From positions 4,092,001 through 4,156,000 of the forward strand of contig NZ_CP128360.1 of assembly GCF_030345095.1 (NCBI RefSeq): 64,000 bases of DNA, read 5' to 3'. Source of the DNA: Solwaraspora sp. WMMA2056 (lineage in GTDB: Bacteria > Actinomycetota > Actinomycetes > Mycobacteriales > Micromonosporaceae). The notes beneath the pieces were generated by a model, which saw nothing but the letters and a program-made list of their open reading frames with translations, was not told the origin of the DNA and did no database searches. The position numbers were made by a program, and so were the translations under genes. Shown here piece by piece: positions 32,402 through 41,176 of the stretch. The stretch's first letter is position 1. Each line of letters begins with the position of its first letter.

Positions 32402-33971
32402 CCCCCCGCCGACCGACCGCGCCGTGGCGGATCCGGCCCCGACCGGTCGGCGCCGGTGGTGGTCGGTGCGTCGCTGGTCGCTGCGCACCCGGCTGGTCGT
32501 CACCATGCTGACGTTGCTCGCGGTCGCCAGCCTGATCGTCGGGGTGACCACGGCGGTGACCCTGCGGCGCAGTGTGTACGGCAGCATCGACGAGCAGTTG
32601 AGCGCGGCCGCCAGTCGGGCACCGCGCGGGCTCGCCCCGCCCGGCGGACCGGACTATCCATCACCCCAGCAGCCCGATGACGCCACCGGGTGCGACCCGG
32701 ACCGCGCCCCCGACTTCCCCGCCGGTCAGGTCATCGGCACCCTTGCCGCGCGACTCTGCGACGGGCAGACCAACGTCAGGATCCTGGTCGAGCAGGGCCA
32801 GGACCAGCCGGACCTGAGTGGCTACACGCAGGATCTGGGGGACGTGCCGGTCGACGGGCCAGCACAGACCATCTCCCTGGGTTCCTGGGGCGACTACCGG
32901 GTGCGCGCGCAGCGACTGCCCGACGGCGCGGTTCTGGTGACCGGACTGCCGCTGGCCGATGCACAGGCCACGATCTACCTCGTCGTCGGTACGGTCGCCG
33001 TGGTCACCGCAGCGGTGCTGCTGCTCGTCGGCGTCACCGGCACGCTCACCGTACGACGGTCGCTGCGCCCGCTGTCGCGGATGGCGGCCACCGCCGGCCG
33101 GGTGTCACGGCTGCGGTTGGACCGGGGCGAGGTGACGCTGCCGGACCGGGTCGACCCGGCCGACACCGACCCGCACACCGAGGTCGGGCAGGTCGGCGCG
33201 GCGCTCAACCGGATGCTGGACCACGTCGGCCAGGCGCTCGCCGTCCGGCACGCCAGCGAGACCCGGGTACGCCAGTTCGTCGCCGACGCCAGCCACGAAC
33301 TGCGCACCCCACTGGCGGCGATCCGAGGGTACGCCGAGTTGAGCCGTCGCAGCGCCGAGGTGCCGCCACCGGAGACGGCCCACGTGCTGCGCCGGGTCGA
33401 GTCCGAGGCCCGCCGGATGACCCTGCTGGTGGAGGACCTGCTGCTGCTGGCCCGGCTCGACACCGGCCGGCCACTGGTCGCCGAACCGGTCGACCTGACC
33501 AGGCTGGTCGTCGACGCGGTCAGCGACGCGCACGCCACCAGCCCTGCCCACGACTGGCAGCTCGACCTGCCACCCGAGCCGGTGACCGTGACCGGCGACC
33601 CGGCCCGGTTGCAGCAGGTGCTGGTCAACCTGCTGGCCAACGCCCGTACCCACACCCCGGACGGCACCACGGTCACCGTGTCGGTCACCGGGCGGGACCC
33701 GGCGGGCGACCCTACCGGCCCGGCCATGGTGCTGCTGCGGGTGGTCGACACCGGACCGGGGATCCCGGACGCGCTGGCGCCGCACGTGTTCGAGCGCTTC
33801 GCCCGAGGGGACACGTCCCGGTCCCGGGCCGCCGGCAGCACCGGCCTCGGGCTGGCCATCGTGCACGCGGTGGTGACCGCCCACGGCGGCACCGTGGCGC
33901 TGACCAGCGCGCCCGGGCACACCGAGTTCACCGTCCGGCTGCCCACGGCCACGACCGGGCCGATCCACTAG
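32379..33971 (+). CDS. Sensor histidine kinase, partner of the preceding regulator
   Basis: 530-aa membrane kinase. TM1 about residues 38-60 ('LVVTMLTLLAVASLIVGVTT'), an extracytoplasmic sensor domain of about 130 aa, TM2 near 'TIYLVVGTVAVVTAAVLLLV', then HAMP ('RRSLRPLSRMAATAGRVSRL'). H-box 'FVADASHELRTPLAAIRG', N-box 'VLVNLLANARTHTPDG', G1 'VDTGPGIPD' and G2 'GSTGLGLAIVHAV'. The ATG at 32379 overlaps the regulator gene; an in-frame GTG at 32424 is an alternative. The signal sensed is unknown. Confidence 0.92.
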   Translation: MSSSPPTDPPPTDRAVADPAPTGRRRWWSVRRWSLRTRLVVTMLTLLAVASLIVGVTTAVTLRRSVYGSIDEQLSAAASRAPRGLAPPGGPDYPSPQQPDDATGCDPDRAPDFPAGQVIGTLAARLCDGQTNVRILVEQGQDQPDLSGYTQDLGDVPVDGPAQTISLGSWGDYRVRAQRLPDGAVLVTGLPLADAQATIYLVVGTVAVVTAAVLLLVGVTGTLTVRRSLRPLSRMAATAGRVSRLRLDRGEVTLPDRVDPADTDPHTEVGQVGAALNRMLDHVGQALAVRHASETRVRQFVADASHELRTPLAAIRGYAELSRRSAEVPPPETAHVLRRVESEARRMTLLVEDLLLLARLDTGRPLVAEPVDLTRLVVDAVSDAHATSPAHDWQLDLPPEPVTVTGDPARLQQVLVNLLANARTHTPDGTTVTVSVTGRDPAGDPTGPAMVLLRVVDTGPGIPDALAPHVFERFARGDTSRSRAAGSTGLGLAIVHAVVTAHGGTVALTSAPGHTEFTVRLPTATTGPIH

Positions 33972-34098
33972 ACATCGTCGGGAACCAATATGGTCGCATC
34001 GACGACCAACTGGGTGGTGCGGCGGTCGTCGTGCCGCCGGCAGCGATGCGGCAACCGCCGACGTCGAGCCGGCGAGAGCCAGTGGAGAGTGGTCGCAG

Positions 34099-34842
34099 AT
34101 GGACCGTCGAGAACTGCTGGGGGTGGCGGGCGCCGCCAGCGCCGGACTGCTCGCCGGAGTGGCCGTGCCGGGGGCGACGTCGGCGGCCGCCGCCCCGGCA
34201 GGCGCCGATCCTCGGCACACGCCGTCGCCGGAGCACCCGCTGCGGGTGCACGTCGTGATGTTCGACGGAGCCGAGGAGCAGGATTTCATCGGCCCGTACG
34301 AGGTCTTCTCCCTCGCGGGCGGGCTCAGCGGCGGTGCCGTCCAGACCCGGTACGTCCACGTCGACGGGCCGCGTACGGTGACGGCCGCGTTCGGCACCAG
34401 GGTCGTCGTCGAACACGGCTGGTCCCCTCGGTCCGCCGATGTCGTCGTCGTACCCGGTGGCGGCTTCCGCCGCCCGGACGGCCCGGGCATCTGGTCGGAG
34501 ATCAACCGGGGAGTGCTGCCGCGCGCCCTCGCCGACGCCCGGCGACGTGGCCTGATCATCTCGTCGCTGTGCACCGGAGCGATCGTCCTGGCCGCCGCCG
34601 GGCTGACCGGCGGCCGGCCCTGCACCACCCACAACGGTGCCAAGGCGGAGCTGGCCGCCCGAGGGGGAGTGGTCAAGAACGCCCGGGTGGTCGACGACGG
34701 CGACCTGGTGACCGCAGCCGGGATCACCTCCGGATTGGAACTCGCCCTGCACCTGGTCCGACGTCGGGTCGGCGCCGATCTGGCAGTGCGCGCCGAGGAG
34801 GTGCTCGAGTACCAGGCGCGAGGTACGGTCTGGACCCCGTGA
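34099..34842 (+). CDS. Exported DJ-1/PfpI family protein
   Basis: 247 aa. The N-terminus 'MDRRELLGVAGAASAGLLAG' has a twin-arginine-like signal, with Ala-rich cleavage region near residue 32. The mature part is a DJ-1/PfpI (class I amidotransferase-like) domain: 'VHVVMFDGAEEQDFIGPYEV', 'DVVVVPGGGFRR', and the nucleophile elbow 'ISSLCTGAIVLAAAG' with the conserved Cys, followed by a His in 'TTHNGAKAEL'. This arrangement is close to isonitrile hydratase/ThiJ-type enzymes. ATG 34099 is preceded by GGAGAGTGG at longer spacing. Function in the envelope is unknown. Confidence 0.82.
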   Translation: MDRRELLGVAGAASAGLLAGVAVPGATSAAAAPAGADPRHTPSPEHPLRVHVVMFDGAEEQDFIGPYEVFSLAGGLSGGAVQTRYVHVDGPRTVTAAFGTRVVVEHGWSPRSADVVVVPGGGFRRPDGPGIWSEINRGVLPRALADARRRGLIISSLCTGAIVLAAAGLTGGRPCTTHNGAKAELAARGGVVKNARVVDDGDLVTAAGITSGLELALHLVRRRVGADLAVRAEEVLEYQARGTVWTP

Positions 34843-35063
34843 CGTTCCGCGCCCGGGTGGGTCGCCCGCCGGTGGCCGCGGTGGCCCCTTAACGGTGGTT
34901 CGGTATGAGCGAAACGGTGTATCGCGCTGCCCTTGACCGGATACTTCGGACGATGCACTCTCATGTCCAAGAGTCGATGCCTTGGTGCGGGTTGGGCTGC
35001 CGGTCGTGACGCCGCGCCCCGGGCCGTCGGGTGTCGTCACCCCCGACAGCGGGAGGCCCCTGA
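34843..35063. other. Intergenic region before the LVIVD gene
   Basis: 221 nt without a credible gene. It contains a possible -35 TTGACC (34933) and the ribosome site GGGAGG 6-11 nt before ATG 35064, plus a small GGGTG/CACCC hairpin near 35027-35044. No known operator was recognised. Confidence 0.35.
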
Positions 35064-36416
35064 ATGCGTACCCGATGGACGACAGCGGCGATCACCCTCG
35101 CCATGGCCGGCGGATTGCTCGCCGGCCTCCCCGGCGCCTCGGTGGCGCACGACCCGGACACTCCCGCCGGCCGGTCGTCAGCCGTGGCCTTCATGGCCCA
35201 GCGGGAGCCGACCCAGGACCTCGCCGCGATGGCACAGGTCAGCTGCAGCAACGGTCAGGCCAGCGGATACCCCTGCCGCAACGTCGACCTGTTGTCCTTT
35301 CTGCCACTGAGCCAGATGGGCGGCAGCCAGGCCAATGACATCTGGGGCTGGACCGACCCGTCGACCGGCAAGGAGTACGCCATCGTCGGGCGCCGTAACG
35401 GCACCTCCTTCGTGGACATCTCCGACCCGGCGGCACCGGTGTACCTCGGCAACCTGCCGGCCTACCAGAACCGGAGCGCGGTCTGGCGCGACATCAAGGT
35501 CCACCGCGACCACGCATTCATCGTCGCCGACGTGCGTGGGCACGGCATGCAGGTTTTCGACCTGACCCGGCTGCGCAACCGCACCACCCCGCAGACCTTC
35601 ACCGCCGACGCGCACTACAGCCGGTTCGGCAACTCGCACAACATCGCGATCAACGAACAGACCGGGTACGCGTACGCGGTCGGCTCGAACACCTGCAGCG
35701 GCGGCCTGCACATGGTCGACATCTCGACCCCGACCTCGCCCGCCTACGCCGGCTGCGTCAGCTCCGACGGCTACACCCATGACACCCAGTGTGTGGTCTA
35801 CCGTGGACCGGACAGCGCCTACACCGGCCGGGAGATCTGCGTCAGCTCCAACGAGGACACCGTCACCATCGTCGACGTCACCAACAAGACCAGCCCTCGG
35901 CAGATCGTCCGGGCCGCCTACTCCGGCCGGCAGTACACCCATCAGGGCTGGCTCACCGACAACCACCGCTACTTCGTCCTCGACGACGAGCTCGACGAGA
36001 GCCGCGCCGGAGGAGGGACGAAGACCTTCGTCTTCGACCTGTACGACCTGGACGCGCCACGGCACATCGGCACCTACACCTCGTCGGCAGCCGCCACCGA
36101 TCACAACCAGTACGTCAAGGGCAACTACAGCTACCAGGCCAACTACCGGGCCGGTCTGCGGATCCTCGACCTGCGCGGCATCGCCAGCGGCACGCTGACC
36201 GAAGCCGGCTATTTCGACATCTACCCGTCGAGCAACACCGCGTCGATGAACGGCGCGTGGAGCGTCTACCCGTACTTCGCCAGCGGCGTCGTCGTGGTCA
36301 GCGGCATCGAGCAGGGCCTGTTCGTCCTGCGGCCGAACCTGCCGTCGACGCTGGACGGGTCGGCGTCGTCGGACGCGGTACGCGTCACGACCGTCGACCG
36401 CCGGGTACCCGCCTGA
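35064..36416 (+). CDS. Secreted LVIVD-repeat protein (choice-of-anchor B family)
   Basis: 450 aa with a clear Sec signal peptide (about residues 1-28, 'AMAGGLLAGLPGASVAHD'). Repeated LVIVD-like strands ('SFVDISDPAAPVYLGNLP', 'LHMVDISTPTSPAYAGC', 'VTIVDVTNKTSPRQI', 'LRILDLRGIASG') indicate a beta-propeller as in the choice-of-anchor B family. Several His and Asp residues ('NSHNIAIN', 'THDTQC', 'DHNQY') are regularly placed and could bind metal. The following membrane gene overlaps by 1 nt (TGATG), so they act as a pair. Function unknown. Confidence 0.82.
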   Translation: MRTRWTTAAITLAMAGGLLAGLPGASVAHDPDTPAGRSSAVAFMAQREPTQDLAAMAQVSCSNGQASGYPCRNVDLLSFLPLSQMGGSQANDIWGWTDPSTGKEYAIVGRRNGTSFVDISDPAAPVYLGNLPAYQNRSAVWRDIKVHRDHAFIVADVRGHGMQVFDLTRLRNRTTPQTFTADAHYSRFGNSHNIAINEQTGYAYAVGSNTCSGGLHMVDISTPTSPAYAGCVSSDGYTHDTQCVVYRGPDSAYTGREICVSSNEDTVTIVDVTNKTSPRQIVRAAYSGRQYTHQGWLTDNHRYFVLDDELDESRAGGGTKTFVFDLYDLDAPRHIGTYTSSAAATDHNQYVKGNYSYQANYRAGLRILDLRGIASGTLTEAGYFDIYPSSNTASMNGAWSVYPYFASGVVVVSGIEQGLFVLRPNLPSTLDGSASSDAVRVTTVDRRVPA

Positions 36417-37336
36417 TGGCGGTGTCCCCCCTGCGGTACACCACCCCGCCGGCCGCCGCGCCGGCGGGGTCCGCCGCACCGCCCACCCGGACCCGCTCCG
36501 CTGGCCGGCTCACCCTGCTGATCACCCTGGCCGTGCTCGTCGCCGCCACCGGTTTCGTCGCCGGTCGAGCGACCACCACCGGCGGCGGGTCGGCAGCGCG
36601 TGCCGCGACCGGTACCGACCCGCACGCCGGACACGACGTCGGCGGACTCGGCGTCACCCAGGACGGTTACGCACTCACCCTGCTGTCCGCCCCGTCCGCC
36701 GCCGGCGTCACCGGTGAGCTGGCGTTCGCGATCCTCGGCCCGGACGGCGCGCCGGTCACCGCGTACCGGACCAACCACGAACGGGACCTGCACCTGGTGC
36801 TGGTCGGCCGCGACCTGCGCGGATACCAGCACCTGCACCCCGAGTCCGACGCCGACGGCACCTGGCGGGCCGCGGTGACCCTGCCCACCGCCGGCGCCTA
36901 CCGGATGTTCGCCGACTTCGTGCCGGCCGCCGCGACCACACCGGTCACCCTCGGCACGGACCTGCTGGTGCCCGGAGACTGGGCACCCGGCCCGCCCACC
37001 CCGGTCGACGAGGCGACCGTCGTCGTCGACGGCTACACCGTCACCCTCGACGGCGGGCTGCGCCCGGGTCAGGCCAGTCAGGTACTGGTCTGGTTGGGGC
37101 GCGACGGCACACCCGTACTCGACCTGGAGCGTTACCTCGGTGCGTACGGCCACCTCGTCGCGTTGCGTCACGGCGACCTCGGTTACCTGCACGTGCACCC
37201 GGCACCGGCGGCCAGTCCCAGCTCCGTGGTGGCCTTCGCCGTGCAGGTCCCCTCGGCGGGCAGCTACGAACTGTTCTTCGAGTTCCAGCACGCGGGCACC
37301 GTCCGGACCGCCCAGTTCAGCCTCACCGCGTACTGA
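36416..37336 (+). CDS. Membrane-anchored His-rich protein, partner of the LVIVD protein
   Basis: 306 aa. A cytoplasmic N-terminus of about 34 aa is followed by one transmembrane helix ('LTLLITLAVLVAATGFVAG'), and the rest is extracytoplasmic. The exported part has two similar beta domains, each containing a His-x-His element ('GYQHLHPESDADG' and 'GYLHVHPAPAA') preceded by 'RDLHLVLVGRDL' or 'GHLVALRHGDL'. This suggests a duplicated metal-binding (perhaps copper) domain, as inference. It overlaps the preceding gene by 1 nt. Confidence 0.75.
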   Translation: MAVSPLRYTTPPAAAPAGSAAPPTRTRSAGRLTLLITLAVLVAATGFVAGRATTTGGGSAARAATGTDPHAGHDVGGLGVTQDGYALTLLSAPSAAGVTGELAFAILGPDGAPVTAYRTNHERDLHLVLVGRDLRGYQHLHPESDADGTWRAAVTLPTAGAYRMFADFVPAAATTPVTLGTDLLVPGDWAPGPPTPVDEATVVVDGYTVTLDGGLRPGQASQVLVWLGRDGTPVLDLERYLGAYGHLVALRHGDLGYLHVHPAPAASPSSVVAFAVQVPSAGSYELFFEFQHAGTVRTAQFSLTAY

Positions 37337-37426
37337 CCGCGCCCGCCTGCATGGCGTGACAGCCAGGTCAACCGGCGGGCCGGCTGGCGCGTCACCTGTG
37401 GCATCCACCCTGAGCTGGAGGTCGCC

Positions 37427-37681
37427 ATGACCGTCACACCCCGTCCGCACAGTTGCGAGCCGCTGTGGTCGGTCGGCGGTGTCACCGCCGCAGTCACCGC
37501 CGTGCTCGCCGTCGTCACCGCGTTCGGGCTGCCGCTCACCGATGCCCAGCAGGCCGCGATCCTCGGCCTGGTCGCCGTCGTCGCCCCGCTGGTCGTCGCT
37601 CTGATCGGTCGGACCCGGGTGTACGCGCCGGCCACCGTCGAACGGCTGGTCGGCGACACCGCGCCGGGCACCGACCGGTGA
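37427..37681 (+). CDS. Small membrane protein of unknown function
   Basis: 84 aa with two hydrophobic segments ('VTAAVTAVLAVVTAFGLPL' and 'AAILGLVAVVAPLVVALIG') separated by 'TDAQQA', and a polar tail. The organisation resembles small holin-like or phage-derived proteins seen in actinobacteria, but no function is supported. GGAGG 6 nt before ATG 37427 makes expression credible. Confidence 0.6.
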   Translation: MTVTPRPHSCEPLWSVGGVTAAVTAVLAVVTAFGLPLTDAQQAAILGLVAVVAPLVVALIGRTRVYAPATVERLVGDTAPGTDR

Positions 37682-37729
37682 GCGGGCAGACCGGGGTCGC
37701 CGCCGGGGTGCCGCCACCACCCGCGCCGG

Positions 37730-38176
37730 TCACAAATAGACGCGGGTGACCGCCTCGGCCAGGCAGACCGGCTCGTCGCCGCCGTCACGTTCGACCGTGA
37801 CCAGGTAACGCACCTGGACACCGCCGGTGACCTCGGCGACGTCGTTGATGTCGACCGACGCCCGGACCCGGGCCCCGGCCGGCACCGGTGCCGGGAACCG
37901 TACCCGGTCGAGCCCGTAGTTGACCGACATCCGCGCCCCGGACACCGAGACCCGTCCAGCGACCAGCGCCGGCAGCAACGACAGGACGAGCGAACCGTGG
38001 GCGATGCCGCCACCGGCAGGCCCACCGGCCGTCGGCGCGTCGGTGCGTGTCCACGGCCGGTCGCCGGTGGCGGCGGCGAACCGGTCGATCCGACCCTGGT
38101 CGACCTCGATCCAGCGACCCGGTCCAAGGCGGCTGCCGACCGCGTGGCGCAGGTCGTCGACGGAGTCGAAAGCCAT
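37730..38176 (-). CDS. MaoC-like (R)-specific enoyl-CoA hydratase family protein
   Basis: 148-aa hotdog-fold dehydratase. The hydratase motif is visible: 'DRFAAATGDRPW' near residue 35, then 'GGIAHGSLVLSLLPAL' with the catalytic-region His and the usual Gly-x-x-x-His-Gly layout, and 'VNYGLDRVRFPAPVPAG', typical of NodN/MaoC members. Start ATG 38176 follows AGGGAAACC. Convergent with the small membrane protein and divergent from pabAB. Likely substrate an acyl-CoA. Confidence 0.87.
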   Translation of the reverse strand: MAFDSVDDLRHAVGSRLGPGRWIEVDQGRIDRFAAATGDRPWTRTDAPTAGGPAGGGIAHGSLVLSLLPALVAGRVSVSGARMSVNYGLDRVRFPAPVPAGARVRASVDINDVAEVTGGVQVRYLVTVERDGGDEPVCLAEAVTRVYL

Positions 38177-38286
38177 GACGGTTTCCCTTCCTGCGGCGCA
38201 GTGCCGGCGGACGACCGGCCACAGCGGGCATGCTAGTGGCGGATCGTGGACAATTCGACGGTGGCCGTGGCGCGCGGAGGTGACGG

Positions 38287-40437
38287 GTGCGCATTCTGCT
38301 GGTCGACAACTACGACTCCTACACGTACAACCTCTTCCAGCTGATCGCGGCGGTCGCCGGCAGCGAACCGACCGTGCTGGCCAACGACGACCCCCGGCTC
38401 GCCGCCGTCGACCGGCTCGACGTGCGGTGCGTGGTGATCTCGCCCGGCCCCGGCCGACCGCACCGGGTCACCGACCTCGGTTGGGGCTGGGAACTGCTCG
38501 ACCGCCGGCCTGAGCTGCCGGTGCTCGGGGTCTGCCTCGGTCACCAGGCGATCGCGTTGCACGCCGGCGCCCGGGTCGACCAGCGTCAGCCCCGGCACGG
38601 CCAGGTCGACCGGATCCGGCACACCGGCGACGGGCTGTTCACCGGCGTGCCGCAGGGGTTCGCGGCGGTCCGCTACCACTCGTTGCAGGTCAGCGAGCCG
38701 TTACCGGCGGACCTCGCCGCGACGGCCTGGGCCACCGATGGCACCGTCATGGCGCTGGCGCACCGGCGGCTGCCCCAGTGGGGCGTGCAGTTCCATCCCG
38801 AGTCGATCGGCACCGAGCACGGCGCCCGGCTGATCACCAACTTCCTGGCCATGGCCCGCCCGGCGGCCCCCACCGGCGGTCCGCCCACCCCGCCCACCCC
38901 GGCACCGCCGCCCACGCCGCCCACGCCGGCACCGCCGCCGAGTGCGCAGCCGGTGACCGCTGGCGGGCCGCGCTGGCGGCGCGACGTCACGGTCGTCGAC
39001 GGCGAGATCGACACCGAGGCGGCTTTCCTGGAGTTGTACGCCGACGCCCGCTACGCGTACTGGCTCGACGGTGCCGACGTGGCCGCCGGACGGTCCCGGT
39101 TCTCGTTCCTCGGCGACGCCGGCGGCCCGCTCGCCGAGGTGCTGCGCTACCGGGTCGGCAGCGGCCGGGTCGAGGTGCACCGCACCGGCCGGCCGGTGCG
39201 CCAGGAGTCCGGCGGTCTGCTCGACCTGCTCGACCAGCGGTTGGCCCGGCGTCGGCTGCCCGCCGCTGACCTGCCGTTCGACTTCGCCGGCGGCTACGTC
39301 GGTTACCTCGGTTACGAGATGAAGGCCGACTGCGGACCCACCACCGCCCGCCCCGCAGACACCCCCGACGCCGTCTGGATCTTCGCCGACCGGTTGGTGG
39401 CCGTCGACCACCTGCGTCGGCGCACCTACCTGGTGGCGCTCAGCGTCGACGACGCCGGGCGTCGTGCCGCCAAGGACTGGTTGGCGGGTACGGCGACCCG
39501 GCTGCGACAGCTGACGCCGCCGGGCCCGCACCGTCGCGCGTCGGGTCCCGTCCCGCCCCACCCGCCGCCGGCGCCGGGCAGCGCGGCCGATCCGCAGCGC
39601 TGGGTGAGCCCGGCCCGCGAGCGCGACCGCTACCTCGCCGATGTCGCCACGGCCCTGAGCGAGCTGCGCCGTGGCGAGAGCTACGAGATCTGCCTGACCA
39701 ACCAGTTGCGGCTGCCGCCGGTGCCCGACCCACTGGGGTACTTCCGGGCGCTGCGCCGGATCAACCCCGCTCCGTACGCCGCGTACCTGCGCCTCGACGA
39801 CGTCGCCGTGGCCAGTACCTCCCCGGAACGGTTCCTGCGGATCCGGCCCGACGGCCGGGTCGACGCCAGCCCGGTCAAGGGCACCGCGGCGCGCGGCGAC
39901 GACCCCGGCCACGACGAGCAGCTGCGCCGGGCGTTGACCACCTCGGCCAAGACCCGAGCCGAGAACCTGATGATCGTCGACCTGCTCCGCAACGACCTCG
40001 GCCGGGTCTGCGAGGTCGGCTCGGTGCACGTTCCCCGCTTCCTGGCCACCGAGACCTATCCCACCGTGCACCAGCTGGTCTCCACCGTCGAAGGACGGCT
40101 GCGCCCGTCGGCCAGCGTGATCGACTGTGTGCGGTCGTGTTTCCCCGGCGGATCGATGACCGGGGCCCCGAAGCTGCGCACCATGGAGATCATCGACGGA
40201 CTGGAGCGGCAGGCCCGGGGGATCTACTCCGGTGCCCTCGGCTACCTCGGCGTCGACGGCGGCGCCGACCTGAGCATCGTGATCCGTACCGCCGTGCTGA
40301 CCGGTGACGGGGTCACCATCGGCACCGGCGGCGCCGTCGTGCTCGACTCCGATCCGGCCGACGAGTACGACGAGACGATGCTGAAGGCCCGGGCGCTGCT
40401 CGTCGCCTACCAACTGGCGACCAGGTCGGTCCGGTGA
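38287..40437 (+). CDS. pabAB: Fused aminodeoxychorismate synthase (PabA-PabB)
   Basis: 716-aa bifunctional enzyme making 4-amino-4-deoxychorismate from chorismate and glutamine. Residues 1-195 are the glutaminase (PabA): 'VDNYDSYTYNLFQ', nucleophile Cys in 'GVCLGHQAIA', His/Glu in 'FHPESIGTEHG'. A Pro/Thr linker (about 197-218, two 27-nt repeats) leads to the chorismate-binding domain: 'ASPVKGTAARG', 'ENLMIVDLLRNDLGRV' and 'SCFPGGSMTGAPKLRTMEII'. GTG 38287 is the only start that keeps the glutaminase intact. Fused forms occur in folate synthesis and in antibiotic pathways using p-aminobenzoate; no such cluster is nearby, so folate is favoured. Confidence 0.92.
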   Translation: MRILLVDNYDSYTYNLFQLIAAVAGSEPTVLANDDPRLAAVDRLDVRCVVISPGPGRPHRVTDLGWGWELLDRRPELPVLGVCLGHQAIALHAGARVDQRQPRHGQVDRIRHTGDGLFTGVPQGFAAVRYHSLQVSEPLPADLAATAWATDGTVMALAHRRLPQWGVQFHPESIGTEHGARLITNFLAMARPAAPTGGPPTPPTPAPPPTPPTPAPPPSAQPVTAGGPRWRRDVTVVDGEIDTEAAFLELYADARYAYWLDGADVAAGRSRFSFLGDAGGPLAEVLRYRVGSGRVEVHRTGRPVRQESGGLLDLLDQRLARRRLPAADLPFDFAGGYVGYLGYEMKADCGPTTARPADTPDAVWIFADRLVAVDHLRRRTYLVALSVDDAGRRAAKDWLAGTATRLRQLTPPGPHRRASGPVPPHPPPAPGSAADPQRWVSPARERDRYLADVATALSELRRGESYEICLTNQLRLPPVPDPLGYFRALRRINPAPYAAYLRLDDVAVASTSPERFLRIRPDGRVDASPVKGTAARGDDPGHDEQLRRALTTSAKTRAENLMIVDLLRNDLGRVCEVGSVHVPRFLATETYPTVHQLVSTVEGRLRPSASVIDCVRSCFPGGSMTGAPKLRTMEIIDGLERQARGIYSGALGYLGVDGGADLSIVIRTAVLTGDGVTIGTGGAVVLDSDPADEYDETMLKARALLVAYQLATRSVR
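38881..38934 (+). repeat. Two tandem 27-nt repeats encoding the PabA-PabB linker
   Basis: Units 38881-38907 and 38908-38934 differ at only two third-codon positions (ACC versus ACG) and both encode PPTPPTPAP. A short Pro-rich interdomain spacer that appears to have been duplicated in tandem. Confidence 0.85.
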
Positions 40438-41141
40438 CCGGTCACCCGCGTGGGTGCAGGCATGACCGCCCGTGCGGCGGGTACGCGGGCCCGGTGGATC
40501 AGGCAACCGTGGTACGCGTACCCGCCGCCGACGTCGTCCTCGACGCGGACGTGGTGGTGCCCATCCGGACCCGCGCGGTGGTGCTCTTCGCCCACGGCAG
40601 CGGAAGTTCCCGTCTCAGCCCGCGCAACCGGGCGGTGGCCGGCCGGCTGCACGGTGCCGGTCTCGCGACCGTCCTGGCGGACCTGCTGACCAAGGAGGAG
40701 GAGCAGGTCGACGCAACCACCGCACAGCTGCGGTTCGACATCGCGTTGCTGAGCCGGCGGCTGACCGCGGTCGTCGACTGGGCCGTCGGGCAGCCGGAGC
40801 TGCACGGACTGCCGGTCGGGCTCTTCGGCGCCAGCACCGGCGCGGCGGCGGCCCTGTGCACCGCCGCGACCCGGCCCGACCAGGTCGGTGCCGTGGTGTC
40901 CCGGGGCGGCCGGCCCGACCTGGCCGGGGACCAGCTGGCCCAGGTACGGGCGCCGACCCTGCTGCTCGTCGGGGAACTCGACCCGCAGGTCGCACAGCTC
41001 AACGCGACGGCGGCGACGGCGCTGCGGGCACCGTACGAGCTGCGGATGGTGCCCGGTGCCGGGCATCTGTTCGCCGAGCCGGGCACCTTGGACCGGGTCG
41101 CCGACGAGGCCACCGGCTGGTTCGATACCCACCTGAGCTGA
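40434..41141 (+). CDS. Dienelactone hydrolase-like alpha/beta hydrolase
   Basis: Predicted 235 aa if it starts at GTG 40434, which overlaps the pabAB stop (GTGA). GTG 40494 would give 215 aa and remove an atypical Cys/Arg-rich N-terminus. Hydrolase features: 'VVLFAHGSGSSRLSPRN', the elbow 'PVGLFGASTGAAAALC' (G-x-S-x-G, with Ser preceded by Ala), Asp in 'LLLVGELDPQV' and His in 'VPGAGHLFAEPG'. The 'HGSGSSRLSPRN' block is typical of the phosphoribosyltransferase-associated hydrolase group. Substrate unknown. Confidence 0.82.
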   Translation: MTGHPRGCRHDRPCGGYAGPVDQATVVRVPAADVVLDADVVVPIRTRAVVLFAHGSGSSRLSPRNRAVAGRLHGAGLATVLADLLTKEEEQVDATTAQLRFDIALLSRRLTAVVDWAVGQPELHGLPVGLFGASTGAAAALCTAATRPDQVGAVVSRGGRPDLAGDQLAQVRAPTLLLVGELDPQVAQLNATAATALRAPYELRMVPGAGHLFAEPGTLDRVADEATGWFDTHLS

Positions 41142-41176
41142 CCGCGTCCCGGCGTGCCCCGGGCGAGGACCCGACG

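Noticed and set aside
37427-37681. Phage holin indicating a prophage remnant
   Set aside because: Two-helix layout is suggestive but there are no other phage genes or attachment sites nearby.
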